This document shows, one piece after another, positions 1 to 4,845 of a stretch of DNA of 5,096 nt. The notes beneath the pieces are model-generated. The model had not been told where the DNA came from. It saw only the letters and a program-made list of their open reading frames with translations, and did no database searches. A program made the position numbers and the translations under genes. The stretch comes from Lachnospiraceae bacterium (lineage in GTDB: Bacteria; Bacillota; Clostridia; Lachnospirales; Lachnospiraceae), in contig JAILNW010000421.1 of NCBI GenBank assembly GCA_024691145.1, positions 1 to 5,096 on the forward strand, read 5' to 3'. The first letter of the stretch is position 1; each line of letters starts with the position of its first letter.

Positions 1-657
1 AAAAAGGTAGAACTGAAAATAGATAAGGAAAATAAGGAGTTAGTTTATACCGCATTTGAAGATAAGGAATATGGATATAATTTGCCATATATTAATATTG
101 ACTCTGAAGATGTTAAAAAGATTAATGATGAAATTGCATCAATCTATGTGCCTATTATGGAAGAACAATTAAATCTGGGAGGGTCTTCTGTGGATCTGTT
201 TAGTGTACAGTACAATTTTTATGTTAATGATAATATTTTATCTCTTTGTATAAAGGATTCATGGCCTAACGATCAGCATAATTATGATGTCTATAATGTA
301 GATATTAATACAGGAAAGAGACTTGATAGTAAAGCAATAATTGCTGCAAAAAATAAAACAGAGTCAGAATTTTTAGGTAAAGTTAAAGAAATTTGTGTAA
401 ATGATTTTGTTGAGGATTATGGAGATAGAGAAAAATATATTGAAAATAAAAAGAATGCACCTGCTAACTTTACAGATGAAGAGATAGAAAGAGATAGTAA
501 ATTGTATGATGAACAGTTTGGTAAGACAACTTCAGGTGAAAGCTATACAATGGATATGCCAGTGTTCTTAAATGATAAGAATAATATATGCGTAGTAGCA
601 ACTACATATAATCTTACTGTAGGTGAATATGATAAGATTATTGAAATAACTGAATAA
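1..657 (+). CDS. DUF4163/DUF3298-like (RsiV/PdaC-type) protein, C-terminal part
   Basis: The frame is open from the first base of the window and stops at 655-657, giving 218 residues of a protein whose N-terminus lies outside. An in-frame TTG at 82 has no ribosome site and sits inside conserved-looking sequence, so it is not the start. The segment PYINIDSEDVKKINDEI (about residues 29-45) and the later YDVYNVDINTGKRL resemble the DUF4163 region followed by the DUF3298 region seen in RsiV-type anti-sigma factors and PdaC-type extracellular proteins of Firmicutes. In that family the missing N-terminus usually holds a signal peptide, lipobox or membrane anchor, so an extracytoplasmic location is inferred, not seen. 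There is no transmembrane segment in the visible part. The racemase relic follows after 40 bases with no terminator between them, so they may be co-transcribed. The family assignment is by eye and moderate; the biochemical role is unknown. Confidence 0.6.
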   Translation, partial: KKVELKIDKENKELVYTAFEDKEYGYNLPYINIDSEDVKKINDEIASIYVPIMEEQLNLGGSSVDLFSVQYNFYVNDNILSLCIKDSWPNDQHNYDVYNVDINTGKRLDSKAIIAAKNKTESEFLGKVKEICVNDFVEDYGDREKYIENKKNAPANFTDEEIERDSKLYDEQFGKTTSGESYTMDMPVFLNDKNNICVVATTYNLTVGEYDKIIEITE

Positions 658-683
658 AATATTTATACAAACCAGAATGAGAT

Positions 684-687
684 GGAG
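684..687 (+). promoter_or_regulatory. Ribosome binding site of the racemase relic
   Basis: GGAG lies ten bases before ATG 698. It supports this start and shows that the 5' end of the broken gene is still translatable. Confidence 0.55.
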
Positions 688-697
688 TTAATAAAAA

Positions 698-1124
698 ATG
701 AAGAAAATAGGTTTAATAGGTGGTACAGGACCAGAGTCAACTCTTATGTATTATAAAGAATTAAATAAAAGGATAGATGAACTCAGTAAAGGCAGTGCAA
801 TGCCAGATTTGGCGATAGAAAGTGTTAATTTTCGAAAGGCATGGAGGTTTGAGGAAGAAGAAAGATATGATCTGCTTACAGATTATTTTGAGGAAAAACT
901 GAATCTTTTACATAAAGGTGGTGCTGAGATTATAGCATTAACAGCGGTAACAATGCATGTTGTGTACGAGGAACTTACTAAGCGTGTGAGCTTTCACTAT
1001 GGAAATGGATTATATGAAGAAACCTCTTGAAACGGCAGGAATTGAGGTTTTTATTCCTGATGCTAATGAAAGAAATCTTATTGCCAAAAGAATATTTGTA
1101 GTAGGATGCCCTGATTTACATTGA
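698..1124 (+). pseudogene. Aspartate/glutamate racemase family protein, broken by internal deletions
   Basis: The start is ATG 698, with GGAG at 684-687 ten bases upstream. Residues 1-97 are typical of the Asp/Glu racemase family, which interconverts L- and D-aspartate or glutamate: KKIGLIGGTGPESTLMYY at the N-terminus, and ALTAVTMHVVYEEL around residues 80-92, which holds the first catalytic position (here Thr82, as in the Thr/Cys type such as E. coli YgeA). After LTKRVS the frame becomes nonsense and stops at 1030. The family sequence resumes in the next frame from about 990 to the stop at 1122-1124: FTMEMDYMKKPLETAGIEVF and then NLIAKRIF. The stretch normally between these blocks, roughly 25-30 residues including the LLGT strand, is missing. 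KRIF then runs straight into VVGCPDLH, which looks like the second-cysteine motif (GCTELP in relatives), so about 30 more residues and the C-terminal tail are gone. The family's usual length is about 230 residues. The product is almost certainly inactive. Confidence 0.8.
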
Positions 1125-1150
1125 CATTTTGTATGAAATAATAGTACAAT
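1121..1150 (+). promoter_or_regulatory. Sigma-A promoter of the EF-hand microprotein gene
   Basis: A perfect -35 box TTGACA (1121-1126) and a -10 box TACAAT (1145-1150, one mismatch to TATAAT) are separated by 18 bases. Transcription would begin near 1157, giving a leader of about 30 bases before ATG 1189. The -35 box overlaps the terminal TGA (1122-1124) of the racemase relic, so the small gene has its own promoter and does not depend on the decayed gene upstream. Confidence 0.75.
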
Positions 1151-1172
1151 AATATTGTAAGGTATGTTTTTT

Positions 1173-1180
1173 AAAGGGGG
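1173..1180 (+). promoter_or_regulatory. Ribosome binding site fixing the start at 1189
   Basis: AAAGGGGG ends eight bases before ATG 1189. An in-frame TTG at 1183 is only two bases from this site, too close for initiation, so the ATG is chosen. Confidence 0.7.
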
Positions 1181-1188
1181 AATTGAAT

Positions 1189-1368
1189 ATGTACTTGGTG
1201 ATTGAGAATGGACAAAAAAGTGAGACATTTGAGTCTTTTTCTGAATGCTTCAGACAGAATCAGATGTCGCCGGAGAAACAAATGTTTGATTTAGACCGTG
1301 ACAGATTCATTGGCTGGGAAGAATGTTTAGAGATGCTAGTATGGGATACATATTATGGAGGACTATAA
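1189..1368 (+). CDS. 59-residue protein with a single EF-hand-type calcium-binding loop
   Basis: This short stand-alone gene has its own promoter, ribosome site and terminator. Residues 34-45, DLDRDRFIGWEE, fit the 12-position EF-hand loop: Asp at positions 1, 3 and 5, Ile at 8, and the bidentate Glu at 12. Position 6 is Arg instead of the usual Gly. A Phe (residue 33) precedes the loop and CLEML follows, as expected for the flanking helices. An earlier stretch, FESFSECFRQNQ, could be another helix but has no second loop. There is no signal peptide or membrane segment, so it should be cytoplasmic. A lone EF-hand normally needs dimerisation or a partner for tight calcium binding. I do not recognise the family; calcium binding is inferred from the motif and no process can be named. 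Two Cys residues (20 and 46) and a Trp/Tyr-rich C-terminus (VWDTYYGGL) are visible. Confidence 0.72.
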   Translation: MYLVIENGQKSETFESFSECFRQNQMSPEKQMFDLDRDRFIGWEECLEMLVWDTYYGGL

Positions 1369-1386
1369 AAGTCCTCCATTTTTATT
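1355..1386 (+). terminator. Intrinsic terminator of the EF-hand gene
   Basis: A 10-bp perfect stem (ATGGAGGACT 1355-1364 with AGTCCTCCAT 1370-1379) has a five-base loop and is followed by TTTTATT. The TAA stop codon of the EF-hand gene (1366-1368) lies in the loop, so the last codons form the 5' arm of the stem. On the other strand the same hairpin lies downstream of the convergent phosphoesterase gene, but the following run (ATAATATG) is poor, so it would stop that transcript less well. Confidence 0.85.
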
Positions 1387-1402
1387 GTATATTTTTATTT
1401 TC

Positions 1403-2596
1403 TTATTCTAAAGTATCAAGTGGTATCTGCTCTAAATCCCATGTACTGTCATTATGAATTGTAATTAGTTCAGCTCCACGCTGTTTTGTTTCTTTTGCTA
1501 TACCTGGCATGGCAAGATAATCTATACTCATTCCATATGTAAGCTTAATACCCTTATATTCTATGCAGGCATTATTATAATGATCATGACCGCAGAAGAA
1601 TCCAGTGGAACTTTTTAATTCAACAGCCTTGTCAAAAAGTTTGCTTGGATAGTCTGAACAGCAAATAAGTTCATTGGTAATACCGCCATGGTCACCAGGA
1701 TTTTCACCAAAGTAATATGTAACCTCATCACTTCCAGCAAGATAAAGCTCTGTGGCTGTCTTATATTCCTGCAATGGAATGTGGAAGAATACAAGTGAAT
1801 TAACAGTATGTCCGGCTTCATTATTCATACGCTTTACTTCATTTTCATACCAGTCAACCTGATCATCATGGATATAGTCATAAACATTAAGACCTTCTCC
1901 GGTATAAGAATTAGAGTCAATCATAAATAAAGCTGTATTTAAAGTGCCGTCAGCATTCTTTATCTCAATTACCTGATTATTTCTTCCCATAATATCTGGC
2001 TGTACATATGGATAAAGAAGATTTCCTGAGGTTTTATATGAAAGTGACTTATAAACCTCTGCAAGCTCTGTTTTATTAAGAGTTGACATGGATTCTGTAT
2101 CATGATTTCCATATGTAAATGCCCAAGGAATTCCTGTATTACGCATAAATGCTGCAAATTGCTGGACAGGAGCTGAGTTATTGAGGGATAATGACATTAT
2201 TCCCATTGGAAAACTCATATCACCTGTAACAACAACAAGGTCAGGGTGAGTGTGTTCTATTTCCCTGAAGCAGGCATCAAGTGCTTTCATATCCTTTGGA
2301 TAAGAATATAAGCTGCCTCCTATTTCAGCAGCATCTTTAGATAAGCCAATAAGTTTTGTTATTTTTTCTAAGCTTCCATATTTTTCAAGAATACTTTCAA
2401 ATGCAGTATCCTCTCGGTCTTTCTTTTTGATTTTTCTATATTCCTTATCAAGAGATGTTAAAGCTTTAGCTTTTGCCTCATTTACTTCTTCTGAGTATGG
2501 GATATCATCAAAAATCATATCCACAAGGGTTTTAATCTTATGATTAATCTGATTATTAACTGTCTTTTTCTTCTTTTTATTCTTCTGGTCCTTCAA
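1403..2596 (-). CDS. Metallophosphoesterase with HAAS/DUF1700-like N-terminal domain, lacking motif I
   Basis: This 397-residue reading belongs to the calcineurin-like phosphoesterase superfamily, which uses a two-metal site to hydrolyse phosphoesters. Motif II is VVVTGD (Asp126), motif III GNHD (163-166), a histidine motif FFHIP (His272), and the last motif GHDH (336-339). All are intact. Residues 1-86 are a separate part: a Lys-rich start, then IKTLVDMIFDDIPYSEE and ILEKYGSLEKITKLIGL, resembling the DUF1700/HAAS helical domain found at the N-terminus of Firmicute membrane proteins. In related proteins, from memory, a membrane segment and an ILQxSDxHIGGSL strand come next. Here GLSKDAAE runs straight into IGGSLYSYPKD, so the membrane segment and the metal-binding Asp-x-His of motif I are absent. 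An in-frame deletion is the simplest reading. The only start in range is TTG 2596, with no good ribosome site. The protein is probably catalytically crippled. Its substrate is unknown. Confidence 0.75.
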   Translation of the reverse strand: MKDQKNKKKKKTVNNQINHKIKTLVDMIFDDIPYSEEVNEAKAKALTSLDKEYRKIKKKDREDTAFESILEKYGSLEKITKLIGLSKDAAEIGGSLYSYPKDMKALDACFREIEHTHPDLVVVTGDMSFPMGIMSLSLNNSAPVQQFAAFMRNTGIPWAFTYGNHDTESMSTLNKTELAEVYKSLSYKTSGNLLYPYVQPDIMGRNNQVIEIKNADGTLNTALFMIDSNSYTGEGLNVYDYIHDDQVDWYENEVKRMNNEAGHTVNSLVFFHIPLQEYKTATELYLAGSDEVTYYFGENPGDHGGITNELICCSDYPSKLFDKAVELKSSTGFFCGHDHYNNACIEYKGIKLTYGMSIDYLAMPGIAKETKQRGAELITIHNDSTWDLEQIPLDTLE

Positions 2597-2677
2597 TTTG
2601 CTTGTTACTTTCTTAAATCCTCGCCTTATACGGAAAAATAGAGCGATTGATGTCTTTGCTTTAAAAAAAATGCATTT
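2597..2677 (-). other. Open upstream extension of the phosphoesterase frame without a start codon
   Basis: The phosphoesterase frame stays open for 27 codons before TTG 2596, back to a TAA at 2678-2680. The extension reads protein-like near the gene (FFRIRRGFKKVTSKLKDQ, running into the annotated start). It contains no ATG or GTG, only ATT, ATC and ATA codons. The true gene may have begun here and lost its start codon. An SD-like AAGGCGAGG occurs inside this stretch but has no usable start at the right distance. Confidence 0.45.
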
Positions 2678-2758
2678 TTATCTATGAGTTTATAAAATCA
2701 ATGATTACTTCTGGTGAATATAGAGTAATATTGAAGGTCAAAACATCCTTTATATTTT

Positions 2759-2786
2759 AGTATAAACGATGTTATAAAAAAAACAA
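2759..2786 (-). promoter_or_regulatory. Possible sigma-A promoter for the phosphoesterase gene
   Basis: On the minus strand, TTGTTT (2781-2786) and TATACT (2759-2764) are separated by 16 bases. They point toward the phosphoesterase gene and would give a leader of about 155 bases. The -10 box is good, but the -35 box is weak and sits in an AT-rich tract where chance matches are common. Confidence 0.35.
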
Positions 2787-2821
2787 TAAAATTCGCAGGA
2801 TATAAAGTTATATTTTACCAT

Positions 2822-2848
2822 TAAATAATCCTCTTAACATAACGATAT
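2822..2848 (+). promoter_or_regulatory. Candidate sigma-D (sigma-28, flagellar) promoter of the DUF6033 operon
   Basis: TAAA (2822-2825), 16 bases, then ACGATAT (2842-2848) matches the Firmicute sigma-D pattern TAAA-N14-16-CCGATAT with one mismatch. It is correctly oriented and about 80 bases before the ATG at 2929, giving a leader of roughly 70 bases. I found no convincing sigma-A promoter in the same interval. Dependence on the flagellar sigma factor is inferred from this motif alone. Confidence 0.5.
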
Positions 2849-2884
2849 ATTTATTAAGATAACTTTAAATGTCTGTTTTTTTAC

Positions 2885-2898
2885 TGAAATGGATTTCA
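2885..2898 (+). promoter_or_regulatory. Small leader hairpin with GGA in the loop (candidate CsrA site 1)
   Basis: TGAAA (2885-2889) pairs with TTTCA (2894-2898), leaving TGGA in the loop. CsrA recognises GGA displayed in the loop of short RNA hairpins. This one lies 22 bases before the GGA of the hairpin that contains the Shine-Dalgarno sequence. Read as DNA it is a near-palindrome, so a protein operator is the alternative. Confidence 0.4.
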
Positions 2899-2906
2899 TG
2901 TTTTTT

Positions 2907-2924
2907 ATCTACAAGGAGGTAGAT
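2907..2924 (+). promoter_or_regulatory. Shine-Dalgarno hairpin of the DUF6033 gene (candidate CsrA site 2)
   Basis: ATCTAC (2907-2912) pairs with GTAGAT (2919-2924), a 6-bp stem with the hexaloop AAGGAG. The loop is the core of the ribosome site AAGGAGG (2913-2919), nine bases before ATG 2929. The string TACAAGGAGGT closely resembles the published CsrA selection consensus (RUACARGGAUGU), differing at one of the last eleven positions. CsrA binding here would block ribosome loading. The sequence also fixes the start at 2929. Confidence 0.5.
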
Positions 2925-2928
2925 TATT

Positions 2929-3780
2929 ATGACTGGAATGTACGGAATTTCTGCGTACAAGCAGACCAACAAGAATGTTAAGTTAGAAAAATCAAAGACA
3001 AGCAGTGTTAAGTCTGAGAAAACTTCTAAGAAAGACCAGACCTCTTCTTTAAGTGAGTCTGTGTCCTCCAAGGTGGAAACAAAGAAATGGTCTCCCCTTG
3101 ATGAAAAATCTTCTCTTATTCCTAAGAATACCGAGTATGGAACCACAATTGGCGAGGTTGCTTTAAGTGACAAGGCAAAGGATTATTATGAGAAATTAAA
3201 AAGCAAGTTTGGCAATATGGAATTTATTGCTGTCAGCAAGGACATGAAGGACAAGGTTCAGCAAAATGCAGCTGCCTATGGCAATTCTTCTAAAATGGTT
3301 GTATTAATTGATGAAGAGAAGTTAGAGCGTATGGCAAATGATGAATCCTACAGAAAGAAGTATGAAGGAATTATATCCATGTCCCAGACGAAACTTGAAG
3401 AAGCAAAGAACAGTCTCTTTAGCAGTGGTGCAAGTATTAAAAACTTTGGTATATCTGTTGATTCTAATGGAAATGAAAAGCTTTTTGCAACAGTTGAAAA
3501 ATCACAGGAACTTCAAAAAAAACGTATAGAGAAGAAAGCTGAAGAAAAGAGGGAGCAGAAGATTAAAGACAAAAAACAGGCTGAGAAAAAGGCTAAGGAA
3601 GAGCGCTTAGAGGAGGCAAAGGAAAAACGTCTTAAGGAAAAATCCTATGAAACTATTGAGGCAGATTCTATGGAAGAACTTATTAATAAAGTGCAGATTT
3701 ATTCTAGTAATAATGCTATGCAAAGGGTAAAAAGTGAGTCAGAAAGAATGGTGGGAACTAATGTTGATTTTAAGGGCTAG
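2929..3780 (+). CDS. DUF6033-like protein with long charged helix
   Basis: The start is ATG 2929, preceded by a full AAGGAGG, for 283 residues. The layout is a short head (MTGMYGISAYKQTN), a low-complexity Ser/Lys/Glu linker (about 15-62), and a compact domain (about 75-190) beginning VALSDKAKDYYEKLKSKFG and including NMEFIAVSKDMKDKV, KMVVLIDEEKLERMA and IKNFGISVDSNG. A strongly charged Lys/Glu helix (about 193-240) is likely a coiled coil or single alpha-helix, and a short C-terminal domain ends in NVDFKG. The domain matches my recollection of DUF6033, a family of unknown function in Lachnospiraceae and relatives. There is no signal peptide or membrane segment, so it is probably cytoplasmic. 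It is the first gene of a tight operon with the following coiled-coil gene. The leader suggests sigma-D transcription and CsrA-controlled translation, which would tie it to motility; no function is proven. Confidence 0.72.
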   Translation: MTGMYGISAYKQTNKNVKLEKSKTSSVKSEKTSKKDQTSSLSESVSSKVETKKWSPLDEKSSLIPKNTEYGTTIGEVALSDKAKDYYEKLKSKFGNMEFIAVSKDMKDKVQQNAAAYGNSSKMVVLIDEEKLERMANDESYRKKYEGIISMSQTKLEEAKNSLFSSGASIKNFGISVDSNGNEKLFATVEKSQELQKKRIEKKAEEKREQKIKDKKQAEKKAKEERLEEAKEKRLKEKSYETIEADSMEELINKVQIYSSNNAMQRVKSESERMVGTNVDFKG

Positions 3781-3783
3781 GAG
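3779..3783 (+). promoter_or_regulatory. Ribosome binding site overlapping the upstream stop codon
   Basis: AGGAG uses the last two bases of the DUF6033 gene's TAG stop (3778-3780) and lies eight bases before ATG 3792. It shows translational coupling of the two genes. It also rules out the GTG at 3783, which lies inside the site. Confidence 0.7.
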
Positions 3784-3791
3784 TGATTGTT

Positions 3792-4784
3792 ATGATGATA
3801 CCAACAACTTATTATACCTCCTGTATGCCCGTTGATAGCAAGTTTTATAAGAAAAATGGCTATATCCCCATGAAGAAAGTGGATATTATGAAAGCCGGCA
3901 AGAAGGGAGATTTTTTATCCTCAATATATAACAGGAAAAGCGAAGAGTCTGTAAGAGAGAAGAAAATGCAATCTAATCAGATGCGTGAAATGTTAAGAAA
4001 TCTTAGTTATACAGAAAATAAGACAAATGCTTATGATTTGCTGTCGGACAATTCCAATGGTGTTCTTGACATCTTAGGCAATACTGATAATGATAAGGAT
4101 AAAGATTCTGATACTACGCCTAAATATAATTATAAAGATGTTTCAGGAAAGATTCAAAGTGCAAAGAACTCTATTACTGCGGGACAGGCTTTAACTGCTG
4201 CTAAAAGGAAGGTTTCTGAAGTTAAGCGGAAAATTGCTGAGAAGGCAGGTGATCCTGAGGAACTGCAGCTTGCTTTATCCCATGCTCAGAAAATGGAGAT
4301 GGTTGCAAGAAAGAAGAAGCATAATCTTGAACTTGAGGAATATGTAAAAATCACAAGGGACAGGGATGCTAAATTTGATAAAATGGAGGAATCTGAAAAG
4401 GAACTTAAGAATGCTATGATTTATGCTGAGGAAGAGAAGATAGAACAGCAGGAAGATGAGATATTAGAAGAACTAAATGAAACTATATCAGAGTTTAGTG
4501 AAGAAACCCTTGAGGCACTTGAGGAAGCCATGGAAGTCTTTGAAAATATGGAGGTTATGGACCCTCATATGAGTGAAGAGGAATTTGAAGAAATGAAAAG
4601 AAAACACAGGGCAGCAGAAGAAAAGGCCATACTTAAAGCAGATATGGACTATATAAAGGGAATGATTAAACATCAAGCCCAAAGCTTTAATACATTACAA
4701 TCAATGCCAGCATCGGCACCTGTAAATACTTCAGCTTCATATTCGTCACCACCACCTGCAGTATCTGTGGATATATCGTTATAA
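3792..4784 (+). CDS. Acidic coiled-coil protein of unknown function, second gene of the DUF6033 operon
   Basis: The start is ATG 3792 (or the adjacent ATG 3795), chosen from the ribosome site at 3779-3783, for 330 residues. I recall similar unnamed Lachnospiraceae proteins but know no function. The N-terminal block (1-50) has Tyr- and Lys-rich sequence such as MMIPTTYYTSCMP and NGYIPMKKVDIMKAGKKGDF. A linker rich in Asp/Asn (about 95-112) follows. A helical block with AGQALTAAKRKVSEVKRKI and GDPEELQLALSHAQKMEM (131-170) looks the most conserved. A long strongly acidic coiled coil spans roughly 185-290. The C-terminal tail (300-330) is Ser/Pro/Ala-rich and disordered-looking. No signal peptide or membrane helix is seen. 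The acidic coiled coil faces a basic Lys/Glu helix in its operon partner, so the two products may bind each other; that is inference. The reading frame is intact. Confidence 0.75.
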   Translation: MMIPTTYYTSCMPVDSKFYKKNGYIPMKKVDIMKAGKKGDFLSSIYNRKSEESVREKKMQSNQMREMLRNLSYTENKTNAYDLLSDNSNGVLDILGNTDNDKDKDSDTTPKYNYKDVSGKIQSAKNSITAGQALTAAKRKVSEVKRKIAEKAGDPEELQLALSHAQKMEMVARKKKHNLELEEYVKITRDRDAKFDKMEESEKELKNAMIYAEEEKIEQQEDEILEELNETISEFSEETLEALEEAMEVFENMEVMDPHMSEEEFEEMKRKHRAAEEKAILKADMDYIKGMIKHQAQSFNTLQSMPASAPVNTSASYSSPPPAVSVDISL

Positions 4785-4804
4785 AAACTAAAATATAGAC
4801 ATAT

Positions 4805-4834
4805 GAAAGCCCACGGAGTTAACGTGGGCTTTCT
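4805..4834 (+). terminator. Bidirectional terminator between convergent genes
   Basis: A perfect 11-bp stem (GAAAGCCCACG 4805-4815 with CGTGGGCTTTC 4823-4833) has a 7-base loop. The A and T ends of the stem let it act on both strands. It lies 20 bases after the coiled-coil gene's stop and 12 bases beyond the stop of the converging minus-strand gene. The U-run is short on the + strand (CTTTCTGT) and broken on the - strand. Confidence 0.8.
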
Positions 4835-4845
4835 GTGTCAGGTGT

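Noticed and set aside
82..84. TTG as the start of the first gene (191-residue version)
   Set aside because: The frame is open to base 1 with family-like sequence upstream, and no ribosome site precedes the TTG. The gene is simply cut by the window edge.
1010..1228. Minus-strand 72-residue frame
   Set aside because: It lies antisense to the racemase relic, the sigma-A promoter and the start of the EF-hand gene, has no ribosome site, and reads as low-complexity shadow sequence.
2731..2766. Sigma-A promoter on the + strand (TTGAAG with TATATT or TATAAA)
   Set aside because: Spacings of 14 and 24 bases are outside the workable range.
2700..2820. Riboswitch or small RNA in the AT-rich region before the operon
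   Set aside because: I found no conserved riboswitch core, no GC-rich stems and no terminator there. It holds only AT-rich sequence and the weak minus-strand promoter candidate.
2865..3173. Minus-strand 102-residue frame with hydrophobic stretches
   Set aside because: It is antisense to the DUF6033 gene, whose frame, ribosome site and composition are convincing. The hydrophobic runs are the complement of Lys/Glu codons.
3783..3785. GTG as start of the second operon gene
   Set aside because: It lies inside the AGGAG ribosome site. ATG 3792 is correctly spaced.
4488..4682. Minus-strand 64-residue Phe/His-rich frame
   Set aside because: It is the complement of the Glu/Lys-rich coiled coil (GAA/GAG become TTC/CTC), a shadow.
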